DNA of 64,000 bases from Planctomycetota bacterium (GCA_023954375.1 JAMLIC010000016.1:1-64000), one strand, 5' to 3'. Positions 1-11,200 are shown, counted from the first letter of the stretch. Notes: generated by a model from the letters alone, not told the origin. Numbers and translations: made by a program.

Positions 1-1
1 A

Positions 2-850
2 GACCTGGTCCTCGGCGCCAGCGGCGAGATCAGCGCCGACGGCGGGGCCGGGGGCGCGGGCGGCGCCGGCGGCAACGCCCTGAACGACGTGAACAACCGC
101 GCGGCCGGTGGCGGCGGCGGCGGCGGTGGCGGCGGCGCGGGGGGCGTCCTGCGCGTCGTGGCCTTCGGCGAGGACAGCGACGTGCCGACCGCGCGCGTGC
201 ACGCTGACGGGGGCGCCGGCGGGAGCGGCGGCGCGGCCGGCGGAGCGCACGGCGGCGGCGGCGGGACACCGCGCTCGGGCGGCGCCGGCGGCAACGGCCG
301 GACCGGCGAGCGCGGAATGGCGATCCTGATCGGCCTGGACGAGCCGAGCTACGACGCGGGCCTGCTCGTCCCGGAGACGCACGACCCGTCTTTCGAGTCG
401 GCGTCGCCCAAGTGGACCTTCACCGCCACGGACTCCACGTACGGGTCCCAGACCGACCCGGCCCTGGACGGCTCGAAGACCTTCCGCTCGACCTCCTGCA
501 CGACCGCGTTCACCGGGCGCACCCTGCAGACCACGAGCTTCGTGGCCGGGATCCAGGCGACCGACGAGTACACGCTGCAGGTGGGCGCCTACCACTCCGG
601 CGCGCAGTGGGCCGACACCGAGTTCGAGCTGAACCTGCAGTGGTACAACGCCAGCGACGGCCTGATCTCGACCTCGAGCTCCGGCACGCTCAACTTCGCA
701 GCCCAGAGCCAGTGGGCGCTGCGGACGCTCGTGGCCACCGCGCCCTCGGGCGCGGTCAAGGCCAAGGTCCTGATCCGCTGGCGTCGCACCACCGGTACCA
801 CCTCCGGCCGGCAGCTGAGCTTCGACCGGATCGCCCTCCTGGAGACCTGA
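2..850 (+). CDS. Glycine-rich probable surface protein, C-terminal part (5' end outside window)
   Basis: The frame is open from base 2 and ends at TGA 848-850, so the N-terminus lies upstream of the window. The first hundred or so codons are a Gly/Ala-rich tract with GGAGG-type repeats and a run of ten glycines, interleaved with short strand-like segments such as VLRVVAFGEDSD. This is the look of glycine-rich beta-helix or fibre proteins. The last ~170 residues form a different domain, rich in Thr/Ser/Trp with alternating strands, resembling a carbohydrate-binding jelly-roll module. That similarity is inferred from strand pattern only. No anchor is visible in the part present. The next gene starts 2 nt after the stop. 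Whether it is a secreted adhesin or a tail-fibre-like protein cannot be decided here. Confidence 0.6.
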   Translation, partial: DLVLGASGEISADGGAGGAGGAGGNALNDVNNRAAGGGGGGGGGGAGGVLRVVAFGEDSDVPTARVHADGGAGGSGGAAGGAHGGGGGTPRSGGAGGNGRTGERGMAILIGLDEPSYDAGLLVPETHDPSFESASPKWTFTATDSTYGSQTDPALDGSKTFRSTSCTTAFTGRTLQTTSFVAGIQATDEYTLQVGAYHSGAQWADTEFELNLQWYNASDGLISTSSSGTLNFAAQSQWALRTLVATAPSGAVKAKVLIRWRRTTGTTSGRQLSFDRIALLET

Positions 851-852
851 TC

Positions 853-1278
853 ATGAGCACGAACATGGACCTGAGCATGGACCGTAGGGACCTCCTGCGC
901 CTGGAAGGCGTGCCCAAGGAGCAGCTCGAGCAGGCCCGCACGCGGGCGGCGGCCCGGCGCCGCGCCCTCGAGCGGGCCGGGCTGACCGGCTACGACCTGG
1001 AGGTGAGCTGCAAGGGCTGCAACCGCTTCCTGGCCTCGTGGAAGGGTGCGACGCTCGAGGCGCACCTGCGCCGCGACGTCACGCTCGAGTGCCCCGGCTG
1101 CGGCCGGGTGCACGAGCTGCGGGGGAACAAGAGCCGCACGCGGCTCTACCTGCGCAGCGGGCCCGTCGGCCAGCCGCTGGTCGAGGTCGAGCGGGCGGAG
1201 GTCACGCGGGGCGGCAAGCCCGTGTGGGAGCCGTTGCGCGACGAGACCCCCGCTTCCTCCGCGTCCGAAGAGAGCTGA
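853..1278 (+). CDS. Small zinc-ribbon protein of unknown function
   Basis: A 141-aa protein starting at ATG 853, two bases after the glycine-rich gene, so probably cotranscribed with it. A charged N-terminal helix (residues ~10-45, rich in Arg/Ala/Glu) precedes CKGC and CPGC knuckles about 30 residues apart, which would form one four-Cys zinc site. The tail is acidic and Ser-rich. I do not recognise the family. Position between a fibre-like gene and the RHS genes suggests a cytosolic accessory role, but that is inference. Confidence 0.55.
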   Translation: MSTNMDLSMDRRDLLRLEGVPKEQLEQARTRAAARRRALERAGLTGYDLEVSCKGCNRFLASWKGATLEAHLRRDVTLECPGCGRVHELRGNKSRTRLYLRSGPVGQPLVEVERAEVTRGGKPVWEPLRDETPASSASEES

Positions 1279-1382
1279 GTAAGCGAGGCCCGGGCGCGGA
1301 GGGGAGCGTCCCCCTTCCCCTCCGCGTCCCGGGCCGTGAACTGGCGACAAGCGTTCGGTTCCTGTACACCCCGAGGTCGAAC

Positions 1383-4300
1383 ATGCCCGCGATCACGCAC
1401 CCCGCGCCGACCGGCAACCGGGCCGTGGCCGTGCCCACGAACCAGCCCGTGCCGCTGGTGGCCGACACCACGTCGGACTGGTTCGTGCGGACGAACGGCG
1501 GCGGCTGGACGCAGTTCGCCAGCGGGGCGAACCAGGCCGTGTGGGCCGGGGCGAGCTCGGTCACGAACCGCTGGACCTTCGACCGCGTGGAGATCGCGAT
1601 CGGCGAGGGGAGCCCGAGCGAGCCGACGATCCGCCACTTCAACCTGTGCGAGGGGCCGGTGGCCTGCCTGTGGGCCACGGACCAGCTGCCCAACCCCGCG
1701 CTCGAGGCGCCGCCCTTGCGTCCCTGGGACGGTGAGGACGACGACCCGCCGCTGGGCACGCCGCTGGTGATGCCCGGCGCAGAGCGGGGCGGCATGGGCA
1801 CCACGCCCTGCGAGAGCGCCTCCGAACTCGGGAACGGCGGGCCAGTGAGCCTCCTCACCAGCTACGACTCGGGCGTGTCCGTGGACGCGTCGGGGCGGCT
1901 AGGGCTGCGCACGCCCTTCACCAACGACGTGCGCGGGCTGGGGCCCTTCCCGGCCGTGGCCGCCTACTACCACTCGGGGCTCTACTTCCAGCACGACTTC
2001 GGCAAGGGCCGCACGCTCGGGCTCACGCGCGTGCTCTACCAGGACGGCGCGAGCCACGTGGCCGTGGTCCGTGGCGACGGGCGGCGCAACACCTACCGCT
2101 GGACCGGGAGCGCCTTCGAAGCCGCGGCCGGGCTGCAGAACACGCTGACCCTGGACGGCAGTGACTTCGTCGAGACCAGCCCGTCGGGACGCGTCTACCG
2201 CTACTCGAGCGCGGGTCGCCTGCAGCGCGTGGTCGATCGCTGCGGGAACCCCGTCTACTTTACCTACGACTCGAACTCCCGCCTGCAGAAGATCGTGCCG
2301 GTCGGCGGCTCGGGCGCGCTTGGCCTCGTGCCCTACCTGTCTTACGACGGGGCCGGGCTGCTCACGCGGCTCGTGCTCGAGGACCCGGGCAACGCGGCCA
2401 ACAACCGCGTCACCTACCTGCAGTACGACGGCGACGCCAACCTGACGCGGATCCTCGGGCCCGAGGGCTGCGTGACCTACTTCCAGTACGCGGACCCGCT
2501 GCGCCTCTCGGCGGTCACTCGCCCCGAGAACCGCACCTGGCAGGTGGGGTACGACGGCAACGGCCGCGTCTCGCACGTCGAGGACGCGCGGCAGAGCGTG
2601 GCCTACTTCGCCTGGAGCACGGCCTCACCGCAGGCCACGCTGCGGGACCGCGCGGGCAAGGTCACCTACCTGCAGCACGACGCCTACGGCGCGCCGGTGG
2701 CCGTGTTCAACCCGGGCACACCGGCCGACTACCACACCTACGACGGCGACGGGAACATGAAAGGCTCCCAGAACCGCGTGGGTGGAGCGTGGGCCTACGA
2801 GGTCGATCCTCGCGCCAACCGGATCGCGTCGACCGACCCGCTCGGGGCGCGCAGCTACTTCGCGTTCGACGGCCAGGACCTGCTCCGGCGCTACGTCGAC
2901 CCGTTGGGCCGGACCACGTACCTGGACTTCGACGGGCAGCGCAACCGCACCCGCCAGATCGACCAGGTGGGCGCGGCCACTTACTTCGCCTACGAGCCCA
3001 CGGGGCTCCTGCGCGAGACCAAGGACCGGCGCGGGGCAGTGAGCACGCTCGGCTGGGACGCGCGGGGCAACGTCGAGCGCGCGGTGGACCCGCTCGGCGC
3101 GGTGAGCTACTTCGCCTACAACCCGGCCAACGAGCGCACGGCGCAGGTGGACCCGCTCGGGCGGATCTCCTACATGGAGTACGACCGGCGTGGCCGCGTG
3201 GTCAAGACGGTGAGTCCGATCGGCGCGGCGAGCTACTTCGCCTACGACGACGCCTGCTTGCTCGTCCAGGAGAAGGACGCGCTGCTGCGGGTCACCGACC
3301 ACCAGTACGACCCGAACCAGAACCGCGAGCGCACGCTCCTGCCGACCGTGGACGGGGTGCGCAACCCGACCTACTGGACCTACGATCCGGAGGACCGGGT
3401 CACGAGCCAGCGGAACGCCAGGCTCTTCGCGACCACCTGGGAGTACGACGTCCTCGGCCGGCGTCAGAAGCAGACGGACGCGCTGGGCGGGGTGACCTAC
3501 TTCGGCTACACGGACGCGCACCAGCCCCAGGTCCAGCTCGATCCTCGGAACAACCCCACGTATTTCGCCTACGACCCTGCTGCCCGCCTGACGCGTCAGA
3601 AGAACGCGCTGCAGGAGGAGGTCTACTTCGGCTTCAACGCGGCGTCGGAGCGAGTGCTGGCGCTGGACGCGCTGAGCCGCCCGACCTACCACCAGTACGA
3701 TCCTCGCGGCTGGCTGGAGGAGACGAAGACCGCGATCGGCGCGGTGACGCGGAGCGTGTTCGATCCGGAGGGCAACCGGGTCCGCTCGGTCGATCCGCGG
3801 GGGCTGGCGACCTACTTCAGCTTCGATCTCGTCGGCCGCCCGACCCACACCGAGGATCAGCTCGGCGGGGTCACCTACGTGGGGTACGACCGGGCGGGCC
3901 AGTCGGTGCTGAGCGTGGATCAGCTCGGGGCACCGACCTACGTGAGCTACGACCCGGCGGGCCGCGCGCAGGCGACGCTCTCGCCGGCGGGGCTCCTCTC
4001 CTACATGGCCTACGACCTCGTGGGCAACGTCGTCGCCCAGAGCCTGGACCAGGGCTACGGGCAGCAGCCGTTCGGGGTCTCACCCTACGGCGGCGAGCGG
4101 GCCACGACCTACATGGCGTACGACGCGCTGAACCGGCGCACGGCGACGACCGACGCGCTGGGTGGCGTGAGCTCGAGCGTGTTCGACCGCAACAGCAACG
4201 TGTTGGTGCAGATCGACGCGCGAGGGTTCGGCACTTACTTCGAGTACGATCCGCTCGATCGACGCGTGGCCACGAAGGACGGGGTGCACTTCGCGCAGAC

Positions 4301-7300
4301 GTACCTGGTGTTCGATCCGGCGAGCAACGTGGTGCGCTCGCTCGATCAGCAGGGCCAGACCACCTACTTCAGCCCCGACGCCCTCAACCGGGCCGCGTTC
4401 CGCCACGACCTGGCGGCGGGTCTGCTTACCTACCACGTGTGGGACCAGGTGGGCAACCAGACCGAGCAGCACGTGCTCCTGGGCGCGGCCGGGCCGCGGC
4501 GCTCGACCTACTTCCAGTATGACCTGGTGAGCCGCCAGACGCGGCGGATCGCGGCCGACGGCGGGCAGGCTTACATGGGCTACGACCAGGCAGGGAACCA
4601 GACCCTGGTGGTCGATCCCGAGGGCCGGCCCACCTACATGGCCTACGACGAGCTCAACCGGCAGTCGACGCGGAAGAACGCCTTCGACGACACCTGGACC
4701 ACGCAGTACGACGCGCGCTCGAGCGTCCTGCGGCAGCTCGATCCCGAGGGCCGGGCCACCTACCTGGGCTACGACCTCGCGGGGCGGCTCCTGCACCAGA
4801 GCAGCGCCCTGGGCGAGTACTCCTATTTCTTCCACGACGCCCGCGGCCAGCGGGCGCTCGTGCGCAACCCCCGAGGCTTCGAGACGTCGTTCCGCCACGA
4901 CCTGCTCGGGCGTCAGAGCCACCGCGTGGACGCGCTCGGCGGGGTGGTCTACATGGGGTACGACCCGACCGGGAACCGAACCCTGGCGCTGGACGAGAAG
5001 GGGAACCCCACCTACTTCGCCCACGACGGGCTCGGGCGGCTCTCGAGGAGCACCGACGCGCTGGGCGGGGTCACCTACCTGGGGTACGACTCGCGCTCGT
5101 CCATGGTCCTGCGCGTGGACGCCGACGGGCGGGCCAACTACATGGGCTATGACGGGGCGCGGCGGCTGGAGAGGACCTGGTTCGAGAGCCCGGGGACGAC
5201 GCTCGCGAAGCCGATCTACTACTCCTACGACCCCGTGGGGAACCTGCTCACGAGCGACGACACCCTCGCCAACCTCGGCGTGAGCACGTTCGAGTACGAT
5301 CCCATGAATCGGATGCTGAAGAAGGTCACGGTGGCGGGCCCGGTGTACTACTCGTACGACCTGAGCGGGATCAAGACCTCGGTCACGGACCCGAACGAGG
5401 ACGAGGTCTTCGACCACCACGACCAGGCCGGCCGGCTCGTGAGAGTGACGACGATCGACTACGTCGAGGACGAGCCGCCCCCGCCTCCGATCGTCCGGGA
5501 GAACTATTTCCACTTCGACCGGTCGGGGCTGATCGAGCGCAAGGTCCTCGCGGGCGACAAGGTCGTCAGCTACTTCGCCTATGACGAGGCCGGGCGCGTG
5601 GCGGAGCTCCTGAACCTCGACGACACGGGCGCCGTGCTCACGTCGCAGGTCTACCAACGGAACCCGAACGGTGCCGTCACCCGGGTGGCCCACGAAAACG
5701 GGGAGTTCACCTACTACGCCTACGACGCGCTGGATAGGCTGGTGGAGGAGCGCAGGGTGCAGAACCCGACCGTCTACGGCTTCGCCTACCAGTACGACGC
5801 GGCGTCGAACCGCACGCAGCGGGCGGACCTCGTCGAGCCGACGAAGACCACGGACTACGTGATCAACGCGCTGAACCTGATCCAGAGCGAGACGACCAAC
5901 AGCGTCGAGACGGCCTACGAGTACGATCAAGCGCAGCGCATGACTCTGCGCGCCTCGCCGAGCTTCGCCACCTACTTCACCCACGACGAGCGGGATCTGC
6001 CCACGAGGCTGGCCTTCGAGAGCACCGACGTCTTCACCGACGACCCGCGGGAGTTCCACTACACGGGGACCGGCGAGCGGGCGGTGATCGTGGGCGAGCT
6101 GGGCGGGACCGCGCCCACGCTCCTGGCGTACGACGGGACGAAGCTCTTGACCGAGCGCATGCCCAGCGGTTTCACCTGGGGCCAGTACCGCTGGGCGGGC
6201 GGGAGTCTGATCGGATCCGAGAGCCAGGAGTCGGACAACTTCGAAGGGCCCGTGATGGACGAGCGCGGGTCGGTAGAGCGGCTCGCAGGCGTGAGCGGTC
6301 AGGCGATCTACGACCGGTTCGGCGTGGAGCTGGTCAACAACCTCGGGTCGCTCACGAGGACGAGGTTCGTCTCCCCCGTGTTCCTCCGACTGAACACCAG
6401 CAATCAACAGCTTCTTCTCAGGCCAGTGGCAATCTATCTTCCGCGCTTGGGGCGTCTCGCCTGCACAATGGGAGACTGGCTCCGTGAGTGGTTCCCGGAA
6501 TTGGAGGAGCAGCCACACTCAACGACGGAGGGTGATCACCGATCTCCAACTAGCCTTCCTCCTCCATACCGGTTTATGCACGACGACTTCGCGAAGTGCC
6601 GCGCGGGAAAGCCCCAGGTCCTCTCGCCAGTTGATCCATTCTCTCCCATTATGTTCCTTCTGATTGACCAGGAGACGTCAGGCGGCCTGTCGCAGTGCTT
6701 CAACCGCTGGACGAAGTACGTGTACGGCGAACCCGGCAGCGAGATTCGTCGGAGGTTAGGTGGCTTCGCGCCGAGCCCCGGAGTTCGCCCCCTCTTGCCT
6801 CGGGGGGAATTGCTCGGCCCGAACAGAGGGTTCGCCGGAGGGAGCTGGCCCTTTTACATAGTCTGGCCGTTCACGGGCAATTGCCAGTACCTTTGGAGGG
6901 AGGAGGCTAGCTTCACTGCAGGAACCGCTCCGGGAGGTCGGCCCTATCAATCAATGAGATCTCTCAGCACGACACTGCGGAGCGGCCGGCAGATACACCG
7001 GCTGGGCCGGGCAGATTCACCCGACAAGATTCAACTGCGGCGGGAGGATGCAGCCTCAGGCACGATGGTGCAGATCACCTCGCGCCGGTCGTCCAGAGAC
7101 AATCACAGGCACAACTTTATATTTTGCGACATGCCCACGAAGCGGCCAGGGGAGATACAGATCCCCTGGCATCTCAGGATCGACATCTACCAGATTCACA
7201 TACTCCGCGACGCGGCGACCCATGAAATTCTCCGTGGAGGCACCATCATGGCGTCTCTGGGGTTTCACTTCCGCGCAGACGCCGACATCTTCTCAGGAGA

Positions 7301-7355
7301 CACGTTCGTGAGTGGCGAGATGAGCAGGCAGCACTTTCATTCAGACATAGCATAG
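1383..7355 (+). CDS. RHS/YD-repeat giant protein 1 (1990 aa) with variable C-terminal domain
   Basis: Start ATG 1383 is preceded by GAGGT and matches the start of the paralogue at 8274. There is no signal peptide. Residues ~1-200 form a family-specific head; from ~200 to ~1640 there are roughly sixty ~21-residue YD repeats of the form TYFxYDxxGRxxxxxDxLG. The shared shell ends near residue 1672 at SPVFLRLNT, after which sequence diverges from the paralogue and base composition drops. I do not see the usual RYYDPxxGRFxSxDP boundary of proteobacterial Rhs proteins. YD-repeat proteins typically build a shell around a C-terminal toxin or effector. The C-terminal 318 residues (motifs DMPTKRPGEI and TIMASLGF) match no toxin I know but are distantly related to the tail of the second copy. 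A GspG-like membrane protein gene follows 25 nt downstream. Confidence 0.9.
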   Translation: MPAITHPAPTGNRAVAVPTNQPVPLVADTTSDWFVRTNGGGWTQFASGANQAVWAGASSVTNRWTFDRVEIAIGEGSPSEPTIRHFNLCEGPVACLWATDQLPNPALEAPPLRPWDGEDDDPPLGTPLVMPGAERGGMGTTPCESASELGNGGPVSLLTSYDSGVSVDASGRLGLRTPFTNDVRGLGPFPAVAAYYHSGLYFQHDFGKGRTLGLTRVLYQDGASHVAVVRGDGRRNTYRWTGSAFEAAAGLQNTLTLDGSDFVETSPSGRVYRYSSAGRLQRVVDRCGNPVYFTYDSNSRLQKIVPVGGSGALGLVPYLSYDGAGLLTRLVLEDPGNAANNRVTYLQYDGDANLTRILGPEGCVTYFQYADPLRLSAVTRPENRTWQVGYDGNGRVSHVEDARQSVAYFAWSTASPQATLRDRAGKVTYLQHDAYGAPVAVFNPGTPADYHTYDGDGNMKGSQNRVGGAWAYEVDPRANRIASTDPLGARSYFAFDGQDLLRRYVDPLGRTTYLDFDGQRNRTRQIDQVGAATYFAYEPTGLLRETKDRRGAVSTLGWDARGNVERAVDPLGAVSYFAYNPANERTAQVDPLGRISYMEYDRRGRVVKTVSPIGAASYFAYDDACLLVQEKDALLRVTDHQYDPNQNRERTLLPTVDGVRNPTYWTYDPEDRVTSQRNARLFATTWEYDVLGRRQKQTDALGGVTYFGYTDAHQPQVQLDPRNNPTYFAYDPAARLTRQKNALQEEVYFGFNAASERVLALDALSRPTYHQYDPRGWLEETKTAIGAVTRSVFDPEGNRVRSVDPRGLATYFSFDLVGRPTHTEDQLGGVTYVGYDRAGQSVLSVDQLGAPTYVSYDPAGRAQATLSPAGLLSYMAYDLVGNVVAQSLDQGYGQQPFGVSPYGGERATTYMAYDALNRRTATTDALGGVSSSVFDRNSNVLVQIDARGFGTYFEYDPLDRRVATKDGVHFAQTYLVFDPASNVVRSLDQQGQTTYFSPDALNRAAFRHDLAAGLLTYHVWDQVGNQTEQHVLLGAAGPRRSTYFQYDLVSRQTRRIAADGGQAYMGYDQAGNQTLVVDPEGRPTYMAYDELNRQSTRKNAFDDTWTTQYDARSSVLRQLDPEGRATYLGYDLAGRLLHQSSALGEYSYFFHDARGQRALVRNPRGFETSFRHDLLGRQSHRVDALGGVVYMGYDPTGNRTLALDEKGNPTYFAHDGLGRLSRSTDALGGVTYLGYDSRSSMVLRVDADGRANYMGYDGARRLERTWFESPGTTLAKPIYYSYDPVGNLLTSDDTLANLGVSTFEYDPMNRMLKKVTVAGPVYYSYDLSGIKTSVTDPNEDEVFDHHDQAGRLVRVTTIDYVEDEPPPPPIVRENYFHFDRSGLIERKVLAGDKVVSYFAYDEAGRVAELLNLDDTGAVLTSQVYQRNPNGAVTRVAHENGEFTYYAYDALDRLVEERRVQNPTVYGFAYQYDAASNRTQRADLVEPTKTTDYVINALNLIQSETTNSVETAYEYDQAQRMTLRASPSFATYFTHDERDLPTRLAFESTDVFTDDPREFHYTGTGERAVIVGELGGTAPTLLAYDGTKLLTERMPSGFTWGQYRWAGGSLIGSESQESDNFEGPVMDERGSVERLAGVSGQAIYDRFGVELVNNLGSLTRTRFVSPVFLRLNTSNQQLLLRPVAIYLPRLGRLACTMGDWLREWFPELEEQPHSTTEGDHRSPTSLPPPYRFMHDDFAKCRAGKPQVLSPVDPFSPIMFLLIDQETSGGLSQCFNRWTKYVYGEPGSEIRRRLGGFAPSPGVRPLLPRGELLGPNRGFAGGSWPFYIVWPFTGNCQYLWREEASFTAGTAPGGRPYQSMRSLSTTLRSGRQIHRLGRADSPDKIQLRREDAASGTMVQITSRRSSRDNHRHNFIFCDMPTKRPGEIQIPWHLRIDIYQIHILRDAATHEILRGGTIMASLGFHFRADADIFSGDTFVSGEMSRQHFHSDIA

Positions 7356-7380
7356 CTGCCTGCAAGTATCGGAGGCGCAA

Positions 7381-8070
7381 ATGTCAGGCCGGCAATTGCC
7401 ATCAAGACGAGTTGCCGCGGTTGTCGCTGGGGTCATGGTTTGGTTGTGTAGCTCGGCGTGCATAGCTGTGTTATGGCCCAGGGAGGCCGCGTTGGCTGAG
7501 TTCAGACGGCAGCAACCGGACGTGTTTAACTCGATCATGTCGGGCAATCGCATGTCCGCACATGTGGACCCGTGGAACAATCCATGGGTTGTGGCCATGG
7601 GGCCAGGGGGAGACCTCGCGTCGGTGTCGCCGGAGCCTCAGTCGATTGGGTCGAGTGGGCCGAACGGCGTTTGGGAGCAAGGGTTTGGAGACGATGTTCT
7701 CGTGCCATTTGAATACTGGATGTCGCCAAGAGGCATTCGTGGCGGCGTGGGGGAGTTGGGGCCGATTTTCTGCATGATTGCGTCCCCCGTCATTCTGATC
7801 GGGACCGTCGCATGCGCTGCCGCCACCGTCAGGCACGTCCGCCGAGGGTGGCGTTGGCTGTCTCTTGTGTTTCTCGGATCTGTCAGTGCTTGGCCCTGCG
7901 CTAGCTTGGCCTGGATTCTGCAAGTTGATGAACTCGCAACGTTGGCTCCAGGGCTGTTCGCGTCTGGTCTCGGTGGGCGGTTGACGTTTGCGTTGCCCTT
8001 CGTCTTGTTCTCGTGGTTGTGGCTCGTCGTGATACTGCAGCCTTGGAAGATCAAGGCCGGGTCGGAGTGA
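7381..8070 (+). CDS. Membrane protein with GspG-like motif, downstream partner of RHS 1
   Basis: 229 aa; ATG 7381 has a good ribosome site (GGAGG, about 6 nt upstream). An N-terminal hydrophobic segment (residues ~10-32, with a Cys inside) and three further hydrophobic stretches between ~125 and ~225 predict a multi-pass inner-membrane protein. Residues ~60-105 read DPWNNPWV...SSGPNG...GFGDDVLV, close to the C-terminal loop of type II secretion major pseudopilins (D-x-WG-x-P...YS-x-GxDG...DDI). It is not a pilin, because no prepilin peptidase motif is present. The gene after the second RHS protein carries the same motif, so this may be the cognate partner or immunity protein. The role is inferred from position only. 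Confidence 0.6.
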   Translation: MSGRQLPSRRVAAVVAGVMVWLCSSACIAVLWPREAALAEFRRQQPDVFNSIMSGNRMSAHVDPWNNPWVVAMGPGGDLASVSPEPQSIGSSGPNGVWEQGFGDDVLVPFEYWMSPRGIRGGVGELGPIFCMIASPVILIGTVACAAATVRHVRRGWRWLSLVFLGSVSAWPCASLAWILQVDELATLAPGLFASGLGGRLTFALPFVLFSWLWLVVILQPWKIKAGSE

Positions 8071-8203
8071 CCGGCGGTTGCCCACCGTCGCAAGCGCCCA
8101 CCGCTCGCACTCCAGCGGGTTCGGCTGGGAGGTGATCCTTCGATCTCGGACACGTGGAGCTTGCGCCGTCACCGAGACCGCCCAGTCGAGTCGCCAGGCG
8201 GTC

Positions 8204-8259
8204 CTTCTTCGTTCCCAATCCTTACTACCGGCTTCCTCGTTCCCAATCCTTACTGCCGG
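8204..8259 (+). repeat. Two adjacent 28-bp direct repeats upstream of RHS 2
   Basis: Units 8204-8231 and 8232-8259 are immediately adjacent and differ at two positions (core CGTTCCCAATCCTTACT). They lie 14 nt before the ATG at 8274 and the second unit abuts the ribosome-binding region GAGGTAGAGAG. They could be a regulator site or a replication-slippage scar from the RHS duplication. Confidence 0.75.
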
Positions 8260-8273
8260 CGAGGTAGAGAGCA

Positions 8274-11200
8274 ATGACCGCGATCACGCACCCCGCGCCG
8301 GCCGGCAACCGGGCCGTGGCCGTGCCCACGAACCAGCCCGTGCCGATGGTGGCCGACACCACGTCGGACTGGTTCGTGCGGACGAACGGCGGCGGCTGGA
8401 CGCAGTTCGCCAGCGGGGCGAACCAGGCCGTGTGGGCCGGGGCGAGCTCGGTCACGAACCGCTGGACCTTCGACCGCGTGGAGATCGCGATCGGCGAGGG
8501 GAGCCCGAGCGAGCCGACGATCCGCCACTTCAACCTGTGCGAGGGGCCGGTGGCCTGCCTGTGGGCCACGGACCAGCTCCCCAATCCCGCGCTCGAGGCG
8601 CCGCCCTTGCGCCCGTGGGACGGTGAGGACGACGACCCGCCGCTGGGCACGCCGCTGGTGATGCCCGGCGCCGACCGGGGCGGCATGGGCACCACGCCCT
8701 GCGAGAGCGCCTCGGAGCTCGGGAGCGGCGGGCCGGTGAGCCTCCTCACCAGCTACGACTCGGGCGTGTCCGTGGACACGTCGGGGCGGCTGGGGCTGCG
8801 CACGCCCTTCACCAACGACGTGCGCGGGCTGGGGCCCTTCCCGGCGGTGGCCGCCTACTACCACTCGGGGCTCTACTTCCAGCACGACTTCGGCAAGAGC
8901 CGGACGCTCGGCCTCACGCGCGTGCTCTACCAGGACGGCGCGAGCCACGTGGCCGTGGTCCGCGGCGACGGGCGGCGCAACACCTACCGCTGGACCGGGA
9001 GCGCCTTCGAGGCCGCGGCCGGGTTGCAGAACACCCTGGCCCTGGACGGCAGTGACTTCGTCGAGACGAGCCCGTCGGGGCGCGTCTACCGCTACTCGAG
9101 CGCGGGTCGCCTGCAGCGCGTGGTCGATCGCTGCGGGAACCCCGTCTACTACACCTACGACGCGAACTCCCGCCTGCAGAAGATCGTGCCGGTCGGCGGC
9201 TCGGGGGCGCTCGGCCTCGTGCCCTACCTGTCGTACGACGGCGGCGGGCTGCTCACGCGGCTCGTGCTCGAGGACCCGGGCAACGCGGCCAACAACCGCG
9301 TCACCTACCTACAGTACGACGGCGACGCCAACCTGACGCGGATCCTCGGGCCCGAGGGCTGCGTCACCTACTTCCAGTACGCGGACCCGCTGCGCCTCTC
9401 GGCGGTCACGCGCCCCGAGAACCGCACCTGGCAGGTGGGGTACGACGGCAACGGCCGCGTCTCGCACGTCGAGGACGCGCGGGCGAGCGTGGCCTACTTC
9501 GCCTGGAACACGGCGTCGCCGCAGGCCACGCTGCGGGACCGCGCGGGCAAGGTCACCTACCTGCAGCACGACGCCTACGGCGCGCCGGTGGTCGTGTTCA
9601 ACCCAGGCACGCCGGCCGACTACCACAGCTACGACGGCGACGGCAACATGACCGGCTCGCAGAACCGCGTGGGCGGAGCGTGGGCCTACCAGGTCGACCC
9701 GCGGGCGAACCGGATCTCCTCGACCGACCCGCTGGGGGCGCGCAGCTACTTCGCGTTCGACGGCCAGGACTTGCTCCGGCGCTACGTCGATCCACTTGGC
9801 CGGACCACGTACCTGGACTTCGACGGGCAGCGGAACCGCACGGTGCAGGTCGACCAGGTGGGCGCGGCCACCTACTTCGCCTACGAGCCCACCGGGCTCC
9901 TGCGCGAGACCAAGGACCGGCGCGGGGGCGTGAGCAAGCTCGGCTGGGACGCGCGCGGTAACGTCGAGCGCGCGGTGGACCCGCTCGGCTCGGTGAGCTA
10001 CTTCGCCTACAACCCCGCCAACGAGCGCACGGCGCAGGTGGACCCGCTCGGGCGGGTCTCCTACATGGACTACGATCGGCGTGGCCGCGTGGTCAAGACG
10101 GTGAGCCCGATCGGGGCGGCGAGCTACTTCGCCTACGACGACGCCTGCTTGCTCGTCCAGGAGAAGGACGCGCTCCTGCGGGTCACCGACCACCAGTACG
10201 ACCCGAACCAGAACCGCGAGCGCACGCTCCTGCCGGCCGTGGGCGGCGTGCGCAACCCGACCTACTGGGCCTACGATCCGGAGGACCGGGTCACGAGCCA
10301 GCGGAACGCCAGGCTCTTCGCGACCACCTGGGAGTATGACGCCCTCGGGCGGCGGCAGAAGCAGACCGATCCCCTGGGCGGGGTGACCTACTTCGGCTAC
10401 ACGGACGCCCACCAGCCCCAGGTCCAGCTCGACCCGCGGAACAACCCCACCTACTTCGCCTACGACCCTGCGGGCCGCCTGACGCGTCAGAAGAACGCGC
10501 TGCAGGAGGAGGTCTACTTCGGCTTCAACCCGGCCTCGGAGCGGGTGCTGGAGCTGGACGCCCTCGGCCGGCCGACGTACCACCAGTACGATCCGCGCGG
10601 CTGGCTGGAGGAGACGAAGACGGCGATCGGCGCGGTGGCCCGGAGCGTGTTCGATCCCGAGGGCAACCGGGTGCGCTCGGTCGATCCGCTGGGGCTGGCG
10701 ACCTACTTCCGCTTCGATCTCGTGGGGCGCCCGACCCACACCGAGGATCAGCTCGGCGAGGTCACCTACGTGGGGTACGACCGCGCGGGCCAGTCGGTGC
10801 TGCGCGTGGATCAGCTCGGGGCACCGACCTACATGAGCTACGATCCGGCGGGCCGCGCGCAGGCGACGCTCTCGCCGGCGGGGCTCCTCACCTACATGGC
10901 CTACGACCTCGTGGGCAACGTCGTCGCGCAGAGCCTGGACCAGGGCTACGGCCGGCAGCCGTTCGGGGTCTCGCCCTACGGGGGCGAGCGGGCCACGACC
11001 TACATGGCCTATGACGCCCTGGACCGCCGGACGGCGACCACCGACGCGCTCGGCGGCGTGAGCTCGAGCGTGTTCGATCGCAACGGCAACGTGTTGGTGC
11101 AGATCGACGCGCGCGGGTTCGGCACCTACTTCGAGTACGATCCCCTCGATCGGCGGGTCGCGACCAAGGACGGGGTGCACTTCGCGCAGACTTACCTGGT

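Noticed and set aside
2200..6000. Periodic ~63-bp repeats considered as a CRISPR array
   Set aside because: They are coding YD repeats with variable codons, not identical repeats with unique spacers.
4080..6518. Long minus-strand open frame (812 codons) across the first RHS gene, with a similar one at 9309-11915
   Set aside because: They are mirror images of the YD repeats: Val/Gly/Arg/His-rich, periodic, with no domain and no ribosome site.
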